From NCBI RefSeq assembly GCF_018613835.1, contig NZ_JAGGPM010000027.1:27156-91155 (forward strand): 64,000 nucleotides of DNA, written 5' to 3'. Of this stretch, positions 17,835-25,561 are shown piece after piece (position 1 is the stretch's first letter; each line of letters starts with the position of its first letter). This DNA comes from Arthrobacter sp. ISL-5 (lineage in GTDB: Bacteria > Actinomycetota > Actinomycetes > Actinomycetales > Micrococcaceae). Position numbers and translations under genes: made by a program. Under the pieces are notes generated by a model, which saw nothing but the letters and a program-made list of their open reading frames with translations, had not been told where the DNA came from and searched no databases.

Positions 17835-18095
17835 ATGTGGTCCATCGTGCTGATGGGCCTGGCCGGCCTGCTGGTCGGCGGCGCACTGTCGTTTCGGCAG
17901 CAAAAGAAGCCGCTCTGGACACAGATCGCGTTCTACGTGCTGGCAGGCATGTCGCTTCTGGCCGCGTACCTGCTGACTTTGCCCGGCCATAGCCCGCAGC
18001 GGCCGGAATCTCCGGCGGCCCGGTGCCTCACGGAAACAACGGCGCTTCACGGAAACAACAGCGCTTCATGGAAATCAGCGCTACACGAGAACTGA
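17835..18095 (+). CDS. Small two-helix membrane protein in the his operon
   Basis: This protein of 86 residues begins directly after the hisH stop. It has two predicted membrane helices, 'WSIVLMGLAGLLVGGALSF' (residues 2-20) and 'IAFYVLAGMSLLAAYLLTL' (about 31-49), with a short basic loop 'RQQKKPLWTQ' between. The remaining 35 residues are hydrophilic and built from a 17-19 bp DNA repeat, so the functional part is probably the first 50 residues. No named family was recognised. Tight packing between hisH and priA suggests it is expressed with histidine biosynthesis; any role in that pathway is unproven. Confidence 0.75.
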   Translation: MWSIVLMGLAGLLVGGALSFRQQKKPLWTQIAFYVLAGMSLLAAYLLTLPGHSPQRPESPAARCLTETTALHGNNSASWKSALHEN

Positions 18096-18097
18096 GG
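18026..18097 (+). repeat. 17-19 bp tandem repeat across the stop of the small membrane gene
   Basis: Copies begin at 18026 ('cctcacggaaacaacggcg'), 18045 ('cttcacggaaacaacagcg'), 18064 ('cttcatggaaatcagcg') and 18081 ('ctacacgagaactgagg'). The stop TGA 18093-18095 lies in the last and most diverged copy. Confidence 0.75.
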
Positions 18098-18104
18098 ACA
18101 CGAG

Positions 18105-18851
18105 ATGATCAGCCAAACCGAGCTTCCTGTACTGGAACTGCTCCCCGCAGTCGACGTCGTGAACGGCCAGGCTGTCCGCCTGGTGCAAGGTGAAGCCGGC
18201 AGCGAGACGAGCTACGGCACTCCGCTGGAGGCTGCCCTCAACTGGCAGGAGCAGGGCGCGGAATGGGTCCACCTGGTGGATCTGGACGCTGCGTTCGGCC
18301 GCGGCTCCAATGCCGAGCTCCTGCGTGAAGTCGTGGGCCGGCTGGACATCAAAGTGGAGCTGTCCGGTGGGCTGCGCGACGACGAGTCGCTGGAAAAGGC
18401 GCTGGACCTGGGCGTGGCCCGTGTGAATCTCGGCACTGCCGCCCTGGAGAATCCGGACTGGACGGCGCGGGCCATCGAGCGCTTCGGCGACAGGATCGCC
18501 GTCGGACTTGATGTCCGCGGCACCACGCTCGCTGGCCGGGGCTGGACCAAGGAAGGCGGCGACCTCTGGGACGTCCTGGGCCGCCTCGAGGAGGCCGGCT
18601 GCGCCCGTTACGTGGTCACCGATGTCACCAAGGACGGCACCCTCCAGGGCCCCAACGTAGAACTGCTGCGGAAGATGGTCGAGAAAACCGGCAAGCCCGT
18701 GGTGGCTTCCGGCGGCATCTCTAGCCTTGACGACCTCAAGGTCCTCCGCTCGCTGGTTCCGCTCGGCGTCGAGGGTGCGATCGTCGGCAAGGCCCTGTAC
18801 GCCGGGGCATTCACCCTGCCGGAGGCCCTCGACGTCGCCGGCCGCCGCTAG
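18105..18851 (+). CDS. priA: Bifunctional HisA/TrpF isomerase PriA
   Basis: This (beta/alpha)8 barrel of 248 residues catalyses the Amadori isomerisation of ProFAR in histidine synthesis. In actinobacteria lacking trpF the same enzyme also serves tryptophan synthesis. Signatures are '[20 protein letters not shown]' (catalytic Asp in the AVD strand), '[20 protein letters not shown]', '[17 protein letters not shown]', '[16 protein letters not shown]' and '[14 protein letters not shown]'. Dual function is inferred from the actinobacterial context because trpF cannot be checked here. It lies nine bases after the small membrane gene and ends 13 bases before the SseB gene. Confidence 0.93.
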   Translation: MISQTELPVLELLPAVDVVNGQAVRLVQGEAGSETSYGTPLEAALNWQEQGAEWVHLVDLDAAFGRGSNAELLREVVGRLDIKVELSGGLRDDESLEKALDLGVARVNLGTAALENPDWTARAIERFGDRIAVGLDVRGTTLAGRGWTKEGGDLWDVLGRLEEAGCARYVVTDVTKDGTLQGPNVELLRKMVEKTGKPVVASGGISSLDDLKVLRSLVPLGVEGAIVGKALYAGAFTLPEALDVAGRR

Positions 18852-18864
18852 GCAGCGCCCCCTC

Positions 18865-19776
18865 ATGGCCGAGCACGGACGGACGCCCGACGGCGCGGAG
18901 AGCGCGGCGGAGGAACAGCCTCCGGTGCGCCGCCTGCCCGGGCACATCCAGGCTGCCCTTGCGGGTGCCGGCGGCGCAACCGATTCTGCCGGCCAGCCCT
19001 GGGCCGGCCGCAGCCTCGACGGTGAGAACGCCAGCATCCACAACTTCGAGGACGACGACGGCACGGCGGACGCAGGTTATCTCGCCGCCGTTTCGGGCCT
19101 CCTCACGGCCGACGGCGACGAAGCCGCCGTCGTAGCTTCGCTTGCCACGGCGCGCGTTTTCGTTCCGATTGTGGCCCAGCTGGCTGAGGAAGCCGAAGGC
19201 GTGGACGGGCTGCATGCCGACAAGCAGGCGGACATGGCACTCGTGACGCTGAAGGCGCCGGACGGCCGGCTGGCCATGCCGGTGTTCAGCTCGGCCGAAG
19301 CCCTGGCCGCGTGGCACCCCGAAGCGAGGCCTGTTGCGGTTTACGCGGCGCGGGCGGCGCTGTCCGCTGTGGCCGAAGGTGCTGAGCTGCTGGTCGTGGA
19401 TCCGGGATCCGAGGTCACCTTCGTCGTGCGGCGCCCGGCAGTCTGGGCACTGGCTCAGCAGAAGCCGTGGCTTCCTGCCTACCGCGATGCCGAGCTGGCG
19501 GGACTCCTGCGGTCCGCCGCGGAAACACGGCCGGCGGTCCGCGGCCTTGAAGTCCTTCCCGGCGGAGGAGTGGCGGCAGCGACCGCTTCAGGGGTCCGGA
19601 TTGACGGTGGCGGGCCGGGGCCCGAACTGCGCGTCGTGCTCTACCTTGAGGACGGGCTGGATGCCGCCGCGGTCCAGTCCCTCGTTGCCGGCCTCCAGAA
19701 CGACTGGAGCCGGAATGTATTGTTTGGTGAGCGTGTTGACTCGATCGAAGTCAAGCTAAGGCGCGCCGCGGAGTAA
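18865..19776 (+). CDS. SseB family protein
   Basis: This protein of 303 residues carries an SseB domain, a family found in actinobacterial his neighbourhoods with no settled function. Recognisable parts are 'FVPIVAQLAEEAEGVDG', 'DMALVTLKAPDGRLAMPVFS', 'ALAAWHPEARPVAVYAARAA' and 'ELLVVDPGSEVTFVVRRPA' (about residues 95-195). The first 60 residues are Ala/Glu-rich and probably flexible. The C-terminal 80 residues include 'GPELRVVLYLEDGLDAAAV'. There is no membrane segment. ATG 18865 follows priA by 13 bases, so it is most likely in the same transcript. Confidence 0.82.
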   Translation: MAEHGRTPDGAESAAEEQPPVRRLPGHIQAALAGAGGATDSAGQPWAGRSLDGENASIHNFEDDDGTADAGYLAAVSGLLTADGDEAAVVASLATARVFVPIVAQLAEEAEGVDGLHADKQADMALVTLKAPDGRLAMPVFSSAEALAAWHPEARPVAVYAARAALSAVAEGAELLVVDPGSEVTFVVRRPAVWALAQQKPWLPAYRDAELAGLLRSAAETRPAVRGLEVLPGGGVAAATASGVRIDGGGPGPELRVVLYLEDGLDAAAVQSLVAGLQNDWSRNVLFGERVDSIEVKLRRAAE

Positions 19777-19836
19777 CCGGGGGTCCCCAAGTGGTCCGTC
19801 CGGCTGCTGCCCGGCGGCGGAACTAAGGACCTACCT

Positions 19837-21138
19837 GTGAATTTCACCCTGTACCGGGAGCTGCTGGCCATCAGGCCCATCCGGCGGCTCCTGGTCGTCG
19901 GCATGATCGCGCGGATACCGCATTCGGCGGCCGGCGTGCTCCTGACCCTGCACATCGTCCTGACCCTGGGAGAGGGCTACGCCGCTGCCGGCGCAGCAGC
20001 GGCCGTCATGACCATCGGCATCGCGCTGGGCGCCCCATGGCGGGGGCGGCGCGTGGACACGGCGGGACTCCGGACGGCCCTCATACCGTCTGTCGTGTCC
20101 GAGACCGTCATCTGGGCCATCGTGCCGCACGTCTCCTACCAGTGGCTGCTGCCGCTCGTCTTCGTCGGGGGACTGCTCACACTTCCCATTTTCAGCGTCG
20201 TCCGCCAATCGCTGGGCGTGCTGGCGGACGGGGACCAGCGCAGGACCGCCTTCGCCCTGGATGCCATCAGCACCGAGGTGGTATTCATGATCGGGCCGGC
20301 CGCCGGAGCGATCGTCGCCACGAGCGGTCATTCGGTCCTCGGACTGACGATCGTCGGCGTCTCTACGTCCCTGGCCGGCCTGTTCCTGATGTGGTTCAAC
20401 CCGCCCACCCGCAGCGCGGACCGCGACGAGGCGTGCGAGGCGGACGAGCAGGAGGCGGCCGAAGTTGCGGTCGTGGCGGCCGCTCCCGCCCACCTCCAGG
20501 AAGCCGCTGCCGAGCTCGGTCCCGCAGCCGCCGGCAGCCGCCGCCGGGCGGGCCTTCGACGCAAAGCTGCGCACAACCTCACGTGGTTTACCGCGGCCGT
20601 TGCCGCGGTCTTTGCCGTCGCCGCCGGGGCGGGCATGGTGCTGAGCGGCACGGATGTGGGCATCGTGGCAGCACTGGAGACCGGAGGGCAGCAAAGCGAA
20701 ATCGGGATCGTGTTCCTCTTCTGGTGTGCGGCGTCGGTCCTCGGCGGCCTCGTCTACGGTGCCATGCACCGCCCGGTGTCGCCGATCCTCCTGCTCCTGG
20801 GCATGGCGGCCCTGACCATCCCGATGGGGTTCGCCACAGACACGTTGACGCTGAGCCTGCTGTCCCTGCTGCCGGGTCTCCTCTGCGCGCCGGTGCTCTC
20901 GGCGGCCTCGGAAAAGGTCGCCGACCTCGTGGACGAGGCGCGCCGGGGCGAGGCGATGGGCTGGTACGGATCGGCGCTCACCGCCGGCGTGGCCCTGGGT
21001 GCGCCGCTGGCCGGGGTGTTCATCGACGGCGTCGGGCCGTCGGGCGGGTTCGTCTCGGTGGGCGTCGCCGGCGTTCTGCTGTGCGCCGTCGGACTCACGC
21101 TGCAGCGCCGCCGCCGGCAGCGCGCCGCAAGGGCCTAA
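19837..21138 (+). CDS. MFS transporter, function unknown
   Basis: This 433-residue protein has about 12 hydrophobic helices in two halves, separated by a charged loop of roughly 50 residues ('RSADRDEACEADEQEAAEVA' to 'SRRRAGLRRKAAHNL'). The intracellular loop after helix 2 has 'GAPWRGRRVDTAGLR', matching the MFS loop motif G-x3-D/R-R-x-G/R in weak form. Substrate is unknown; the fold is that of a proton-linked exporter. GTG 19837 with AAGGAC eight bases upstream is the chosen start. The gene runs in the same direction as priA and sseB and is followed by a bidirectional terminator. Confidence 0.85.
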   Translation: MNFTLYRELLAIRPIRRLLVVGMIARIPHSAAGVLLTLHIVLTLGEGYAAAGAAAAVMTIGIALGAPWRGRRVDTAGLRTALIPSVVSETVIWAIVPHVSYQWLLPLVFVGGLLTLPIFSVVRQSLGVLADGDQRRTAFALDAISTEVVFMIGPAAGAIVATSGHSVLGLTIVGVSTSLAGLFLMWFNPPTRSADRDEACEADEQEAAEVAVVAAAPAHLQEAAAELGPAAAGSRRRAGLRRKAAHNLTWFTAAVAAVFAVAAGAGMVLSGTDVGIVAALETGGQQSEIGIVFLFWCAASVLGGLVYGAMHRPVSPILLLLGMAALTIPMGFATDTLTLSLLSLLPGLLCAPVLSAASEKVADLVDEARRGEAMGWYGSALTAGVALGAPLAGVFIDGVGPSGGFVSVGVAGVLLCAVGLTLQRRRRQRAARA

Positions 21139-21145
21139 CAGAACT

Positions 21146-21179
21146 ACGGCGGGCCGACCTCCAAAGGTCAGCCCGCCGT
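21146..21179. terminator. Bidirectional terminator between MFS and DUF1844 genes
   Basis: 'acggcgggccgacc' (21146-21159) and 'ggtcagcccgccgt' (21166-21179) form a 14-bp stem with one mismatch around 'tccaaa'. It lies between two convergent genes and has no clear U-tract on either side. Confidence 0.7.
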
Positions 21180-21205
21180 CGTCGTGATCTATTCGTGTGC
21201 GGGAC

Positions 21206-21592
21206 TTAGTTCACTGCCCCCGTGTACTTTTCACCCGGGCCCTTGCCCGGAGGATCGGGGATGATCGACTCTTCCCGGAAGGCGAGCTGCAGGGAACGGA
21301 GACCGTCACGCAACGGTCCCGCGTGCTGGGAACCGATCTCCGGAGCGGCTGCGGTCACGAGGCCGGCGAGGGCCGTGATGAGCTTCCGGGCCTCGTCCAG
21401 GTCCTTGAGGTCTTCCGCATTCTCTTCGGCAGCCAGGCCGAGCTTCACGGCTGCGGCGCTCATGAGGTGCACGGCGGCAGTGGTGATGACCTCGATGGCA
21501 GGAACCTCGGCGATGTCGCGGACCTGCTGTGAAACATCGGCCTGGTCACCGGGGGCCTGGTAAACGTGTGAATTACTGTCTGGAGTGCTCAT
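21206..21592 (-). CDS. DUF1844 domain-containing protein
   Basis: This 128-residue soluble protein has the DUF1844 pattern: 'DIAEVPAIEVITTAAVHLMS' then 'AAAVKLGLAAE', 'LKDLDEARKLITALAGLVTA' and 'GPLRDGLRSLQLAFREESII' (residues 28-112). The family is mainly helical and of unknown function. In actinobacteria it is commonly found upstream of and divergent from infC, as here. The first 20 residues are polar. The ATG at 21592 has only a weak ribosome site. Confidence 0.88.
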   Translation of the reverse strand: MSTPDSNSHVYQAPGDQADVSQQVRDIAEVPAIEVITTAAVHLMSAAAVKLGLAAEENAEDLKDLDEARKLITALAGLVTAAAPEIGSQHAGPLRDGLRSLQLAFREESIIPDPPGKGPGEKYTGAVN

Positions 21593-21814
21593 ACGGTAAG
21601 CTTGTCACAGACCGACTGGATGTCGTTATTTTGCCGTGGATGAGACCCACTGCCGCAATGTGCGGTAAGCGGGTATCTTTCTGTAGAATTGATAATCAGT
21701 TTGCAAGCGGAGTTCTCTCCCACCCGCGTCAGCCGTTTTCCCGAGTAGTTACGGGAAGCAAGGTTGCCGGGTAAAGGTCGGGCGTTTTCACCGGGCAGGA
21801 GCCTGGGAAGCCGC

Positions 21815-21838
21815 GTGCAGTCCCTGCGGGGCCTGCAC
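21815..21838 (+). promoter_or_regulatory. infC leader hairpin 1
   Basis: 'gtgcag' (21815-21820) pairs with 'ctgcac' (21833-21838), and CCC/GGG pairs add to the inner part. It may act with the hairpin 14 bases downstream. Confidence 0.5.
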
Positions 21839-21851
21839 ATCCGATCCTCGA

Positions 21852-21893
21852 GGCCTTCGATTGCTCCGGCAATTGGGGGCCTTCTCTATTTTG
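21852..21893 (+). terminator. Attenuator-like hairpin in the infC leader
   Basis: Bases 21852-21864 pair with 21869-21881 as a 13-bp stem, including three G-T wobbles, around the loop TCCG. The U-rich run 'ttctctatttt' follows. The shape is that of an intrinsic terminator placed inside the leader, about 40 bases before the infC ribosome site, so premature termination could control infC-rpmI-rplT. Confidence 0.65.
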
Positions 21894-21930
21894 CCGGTGG
21901 AATACCCATCACAAACACAGGAGCTTTAAC

Positions 21931-23064
21931 ATTAGCGAGCCAAGAATCAATGAGCGTATCCGCGTCCCAGAGGTGCGGCTGGTCGGCCCTGCCGGCGAAC
22001 AGGTAGGAATCGTCCGTATTGAGGATGCCCTGCGTCTGGCTGCCGAGTCCGATCTTGATCTCGTTGAAGTTGCACCGCAGGCCAAGCCTCCGGTGTGCAA
22101 GCTGATGGACTTCGGCAAGTACAAGTACGAGGCCGCAGTCAAGGCCCGTGAGGCCCGCAAGAACCAGACCAACACGGTTCTGAAGGAAATCCGGTTCCGC
22201 CTGAAGATCGACACCCACGACTACGAGACCAAGCGCGGCCACGCCCTGCGCTTCCTCGGAGCCGGGGACAAGGTCAAGGCCATGATCCAGTTCCGTGGCC
22301 GCGAACAGCAGCGCCCGGAAATGGGCCTGCGCCTGCTTCAGCGTTTCGCGGAAGATGTCAATGAAGTCGGCGTGGTGGAGTCAAGCCCCCGCATCGACGG
22401 CCGCAACATGGTCATGGTGATCGGCCCGCTGAAGAACAAGGCGGAAGCCAAGGCTGAAGCCCGCCGTGCAACGCAGCGCGCTGAAGCCAAGGCCCAGAAC
22501 GAAGCCAAGGCAGCCGGCCGCATCGACACTTCAGGTGACGATCAGGCACCCCTGACGCAGTCGCTTGCCGACCTTCTGCCGGAAGGCTTCCAGGTTTCCA
22601 CGGAGGCAACCGTGCAGGACGCCCCGGCAGCAGCCGAAGCGCCCGCTCCGGAAGCCGCCGTCGAAGCGCCCGCTCCGGAAGCCGCCGTCGAAGCGCCTTC
22701 GGCTCCCATCGAAGCGGCTCCGGTCGAAGCAGCTCCGGCTGCTGAAGCTCCCGCCGCGGAAGCACCCCAGGCTGCCAAGGAGGCCGAGCCGAAGCGCGAG
22801 GCACCCCAGGCGGCTGCACCCAAGGCGGCACCCGCTCCGAAGGCAGCTCCTGTTGCTCCGAAGGCGGCAGCTCCAGTTGCTCCGAAGGCCGCAGCGCCTG
22901 CTGCTCCAAAGGCGGCAGAAGCTGAGAAGGCTGCTCCGGCAGCACCCAAGCCTGCAGCTGTTCCTGCTCCGCCGAAGCCGGTGGCCAGGCCGGCCGCGCC
23001 GAAGCCCGCTGCGCGCCCCGCGCCGCGGGCCACGCCGAAGCCGTCAGGTAAGAAGACCACTTAG
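21931..23064 (+). CDS. infC: Translation initiation factor IF-3 with ATT start
   Basis: IF-3 binds the 30S subunit and checks start codon and initiator tRNA. The conserved protein runs from '[20 protein letters not shown]' through '[20 protein letters not shown]', '[20 protein letters not shown]' and '[20 protein letters not shown]'. The N-terminal block is present only if translation begins at ATT 21931, with AGGAG seven bases upstream. A first ATG at 21973 would delete conserved residues. AUU is the known rare start of infC used for autoregulation. The factor core ends near residue 185. A further tail of about 190 residues, rich in Ala, Pro, Glu and Lys, follows; it is probably disordered and far longer than in standard IF-3. 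Confidence 0.93.
   Translation: MSEPRINERIRVPEVRLVGPAGEQVGIVRIEDALRLAAESDLDLVEVAPQAKPPVCKLMDFGKYKYEAAVKAREARKNQTNTVLKEIRFRLKIDTHDYETKRGHALRFLGAGDKVKAMIQFRGREQQRPEMGLRLLQRFAEDVNEVGVVESSPRIDGRNMVMVIGPLKNKAEAKAEARRATQRAEAKAQNEAKAAGRIDTSGDDQAPLTQSLADLLPEGFQVSTEATVQDAPAAAEAPAPEAAVEAPAPEAAVEAPSAPIEAAPVEAAPAAEAPAAEAPQAAKEAEPKREAPQAAAPKAAPAPKAAPVAPKAAAPVAPKAAAPAAPKAAEAEKAAPAAPKPAAVPAPPKPVARPAAPKPAARPAPRATPKPSGKKTT
22636..22689 (+). repeat. Exact 27-bp tandem repeat in the infC tail
   Basis: Bases 22636-22662 are repeated exactly at 22663-22689 and encode nine residues (EAPAPEAAV) each. The rest of the tail continues with less regular Ala/Pro/Lys repeats to the stop. Confidence 0.85.
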
Positions 23065-23182
23065 TTCACAACTGCGGAAGGTATCGCCTTCAGGCAGTCA
23101 GCAACCAGCATGCCGCCCGCAGGGGCGGCTGCACGAAAGAACTGCGGACATTGTCCGCGGATACGTTAGGAGATCGGTTCCC

Positions 23183-23377
23183 ATGCCGAAGATGAAGACC
23201 CACAGTGGTGCTAAGAAGCGCTTCAAGCTGACCGGCAGCGGCAAGCTGCGCCGCCAGCAGGCCAACCGCCGCCACTACCTCGAGCACAAGTCCTCCAGGC
23301 TGACCCGCCGCCTCGCCGGCGACAAGATCGTCTTCAAGGGCGACGCCAAGGTCATCCGGAAGATGCTCGGCATCTAG
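23183..23377 (+). CDS. rpmI: 50S ribosomal protein L35
   Basis: This 64-residue basic ribosomal protein begins '[20 protein letters not shown]', the family signature, and continues '[20 protein letters not shown]'. AGGAG lies 14-10 bases before the ATG at 23183. It sits in the universal infC-rpmI-rplT order. The 118-base gap to infC contains two short GC-rich stem-loops (around 23112-23131 and 23142-23162) whose role is unknown. Confidence 0.97.
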   Translation: MPKMKTHSGAKKRFKLTGSGKLRRQQANRRHYLEHKSSRLTRRLAGDKIVFKGDAKVIRKMLGI

Positions 23378-23495
23378 TTTCCAAGCACTCTGACTGACTG
23401 CCACCTGGCACCAGTCAACTACCAATAAGCCTTCTCAGGCCGGCCGGGTTACCGGCAGTAGACGCTTGGGATCAGATTTTTGAAGGAGTACGCAC

Positions 23496-23972
23496 GTGGC
23501 ACGTGTGAAGCGGGCGGTAAACGCCCACAAGAAGCGCCGGGTTATCCTCGAACGCGCCAAAGGTTACCGTGGACAGCGCTCACGCCTGTACCGCAAGGCC
23601 AAAGAGCAGCTGCTGCACTCGTTTGTGTACAGCTACGGCGACCGCAAGAAGAAGAAGGGCGACTTCCGTCGCCTGTGGATCCAGCGCATCAACGCTGCAT
23701 CCCGCGCCAACGGCCTGACTTACAACCGTCTGATCCAGGGCCTGAAGGCCGCTGAGGTCGAGGTTGACCGCCGCATGCTGGCCGAGCTGGCCGTCTCCGA
23801 CGCCAACGCCTTCGCCGCGCTGGTCAAGGTCGCAAAGGACTCCCTGCCTGCCGACACGTCCGCTCCCGCCGTCAAGGCTGAAGCGGCTGCGGCCCCCAAG
23901 GCACAGGCTGCTAAGAAGCCTGCCGCCAAGAAGCCTGCTGCGAAGAAGCCGGCCGCTGACGCTGCCGAGTAG
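23496..23972 (+). CDS. rplT: 50S ribosomal protein L20 with Lys/Ala/Pro tail
   Basis: L20 is needed for early 50S assembly. The family core is complete: '[20 protein letters not shown]', '[20 protein letters not shown]', '[20 protein letters not shown]' and '[18 protein letters not shown]' (to about residue 120). The protein is 158 residues, against about 120 for typical L20. The extra 35 residues are a Lys/Ala/Pro tail with three KKPAA-type units encoded by near-identical 15-bp repeats (about 23915-23959). GTG 23496 has AAGGAG 13 bases upstream. Confidence 0.96.
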   Translation: MARVKRAVNAHKKRRVILERAKGYRGQRSRLYRKAKEQLLHSFVYSYGDRKKKKGDFRRLWIQRINAASRANGLTYNRLIQGLKAAEVEVDRRMLAELAVSDANAFAALVKVAKDSLPADTSAPAVKAEAAAAPKAQAAKKPAAKKPAAKKPAADAAE

Positions 23973-24024
23973 TACAGCAACTGGTGGTTCAAGGACCGGT
24001 GGCAACTGCCACTAAGGTTCTTAT

Positions 24025-24939
24025 ATGAACGAAACCGGGCGCCCGCAAGACTTTCCACTCTCCAACCCCCGAGCCGATCGGGTGAGGAAGGTGGCACAGC
24101 TTGCCGGGCGCCCGGCCCGTTTAAAGCGCCGCGAGTTCCTGGCAGAGGGGCCGCAGGCCGTGCGCGAGGCACTGACGCTGCATCAGAAGCGGGTGGCCGC
24201 GGGGGAGCCCGGCATCGTCTATGAGGTCTACGCGAGCGAGTCCTGCCTGGACCGGCATCCGGACCTGGAGACACTCGCGGAGGGCACCACGGCATACCTT
24301 GCCACCGACGAAGTGCTCGCCGCGATGGCGGACACCGTCACGCCGCAGGGCATTCTCGCGGTCTGCGCTTTCCTGGACGTGAGCCTTGAGCAAGTAATCG
24401 ACGCCGGACCGCAGCTGATTGCCGTACTCTGCCAGGTTCGGGACCCCGGAAATGCCGGCACTGTCCTCCGGGCCGCAGACGCCGCCGGTGCTGATGCGGT
24501 GGTCCTGACGGACTCAAGCGTGGACATCTACAACCCCAAGGCTGTGCGCTCGACGGCCGGCTCCCTGTTTCACCTGCCTGTGGTGCTGGCCGCCGACGTG
24601 GAGGACTTGGTGGCGCAGTGCAGATCCCGCGGCATCGGCGTCCTGGCCGCGGACGGCTACGGCAAGCTCAACCTGGACCGCCTCCAGGACGAGAGCGCTG
24701 CGCGGCGGCTCGGAGCCTCAACGGCCGGTTCCGAGTACGCGCTCGAGAGCCCCACTGCCTGGCTCTTCGGCAACGAAGCCCAGGGCCTGTCCGAGGCCGA
24801 GCTGGCACTGGCGGACCACCGGGTGGCCGTTCCCGTCTACGGCGCCGCCGAAAGCCTGAACCTGGGAACGGCGGCCACCGTGTGCCTGTACGCCAGTGCC
24901 CGTTCCCAACGGCCGATCCAGTCCCAGGAGCCTGCCTAG
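24025..24939 (+). CDS. SpoU/TrmH family 2'-O-methyltransferase
   Basis: This knotted SPOUT methyltransferase of 304 residues probably modifies the ribose of an rRNA or tRNA nucleotide. The N-terminal substrate-binding domain starts with 'RVRKVAQLAGRPARLKRREF' and 'LAEGPQAVREAL'. Motif 1 is 'QVRDPGNAGTVLRAADAAGA' (about residues 137-156), motif 2 'PTAWLFGNEAQGLSEAELAL', and motif 3 'VPVYGAAESLNLGTAATVCL'. Which nucleotide it modifies cannot be told from sequence. It follows rplT by 52 bases, a common actinobacterial arrangement near pheST, which here lies about 9 kb downstream. A strong terminator ends the unit. Confidence 0.9.
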   Translation: MNETGRPQDFPLSNPRADRVRKVAQLAGRPARLKRREFLAEGPQAVREALTLHQKRVAAGEPGIVYEVYASESCLDRHPDLETLAEGTTAYLATDEVLAAMADTVTPQGILAVCAFLDVSLEQVIDAGPQLIAVLCQVRDPGNAGTVLRAADAAGADAVVLTDSSVDIYNPKAVRSTAGSLFHLPVVLAADVEDLVAQCRSRGIGVLAADGYGKLNLDRLQDESAARRLGASTAGSEYALESPTAWLFGNEAQGLSEAELALADHRVAVPVYGAAESLNLGTAATVCLYASARSQRPIQSQEPA

Positions 24940-24978
24940 GCGCCGGTCACCGGATAATCGGCGCCCGGACCTGCAGAC

Positions 24979-25018
24979 AAAAAAGCGGGGATCCACCAAC
25001 TGGTGGATCCCCGCTTTT
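24979..25018. terminator. Strong bidirectional terminator
   Basis: A perfect 14-bp GC stem (gcggggatccacca / tggtggatccccgc) around a four-base loop is flanked by A-run and T-run, so it works in both directions. It separates the SpoU gene from the convergent GlsB gene. Confidence 0.92.
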
Positions 25019-25063
25019 CAGGTGCAGCTGGGTCGCCTTCCGGCCGTCCAGCGCCTAGTAGTC

Positions 25064-25330
25064 TCAGATGGTCTTGTTGCGTCCGGTGATTGCCCCGTAG
25101 ACACCGGCGACAACCAGGCCGCCGATAATGGCGAGGATCCAGGTGCCGAGGTCGAAGAACGCCAGGTCACCCCTGCCGAAGAGAAGGCTGCCGATCCAGC
25201 CACCAACGATGGCGCCCACGACGCCCAATACCAAGCTGGTGACCCAGCCGCCGCCAACCCTGCCGGGCATAACGGCCTTGACAATTGCGCCTACGATCAG
25301 GCCGAGAATAATCCAAGCAAGAAAACCCAT
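25064..25330 (-). CDS. GlsB/YeaQ/YmgE family stress-response membrane protein
   Basis: This protein of 88 residues has three membrane helices rich in Gly: 'WIILGLIVGAIVKAVMPG', 'WVTSLVLGVVGAIVGGWIG' and 'WILAIIGGLVVAGVYGAITG'. The motif 'VKAVMPGRVGGGW' is typical of this family, formerly called transglycosylase-associated proteins. ATG 25330 is preferred to an upstream ATG because AAGGAGG precedes it at a good distance. Function is poorly known; related genes respond to envelope or acid stress. Confidence 0.9.
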   Translation of the reverse strand: MGFLAWIILGLIVGAIVKAVMPGRVGGGWVTSLVLGVVGAIVGGWIGSLLFGRGDLAFFDLGTWILAIIGGLVVAGVYGAITGRNKTI

Positions 25331-25561
25331 TGTCTCCTCCTTCATATTCGTCGGGATCGATTAGTGTCAGTCCCGATATGGCTTCAAGCTAACACAGCGC
25401 GCGATTATTTGTCAGCACGCTTAGTTTCAACCTTTTCGTAGCGGCGGCACGCCATGTCTGGTGCACCGCCGCGGACCGTACGGGTACGGTATTTACTAGA
25501 CGGCCCCGGTAGACGGCCGTATCCACTCCCTTGTAATTTCCCCGTGAAGAGGTGAAGCCCC

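Larger units (their letters stand above)
21593..21930 (+). promoter_or_regulatory. infC leader region (338 bp)
   Basis: This long untranslated stretch is less GC-rich than the surroundings in its first half (for example 'gtagaattgataatcagttt' near 21683-21702). It contains two stem-loops, 21815-21838 and 21852-21881. The ribosome site AGGAG (21919-21923) lies seven bases before the ATT start. No convincing small ORF was seen. Confidence 0.65.

Noticed and set aside
21529..22006. Short plus-strand frames in the infC leader
   Set aside because: They overlap DUF1844 or the leader hairpins, lack ribosome sites and show no protein-like composition.
22600..23061. Minus-strand or alternative-frame genes in the infC tail
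   Set aside because: Open frames on other strands arise from Ala/Pro/Lys low-complexity repeats and have no independent support.
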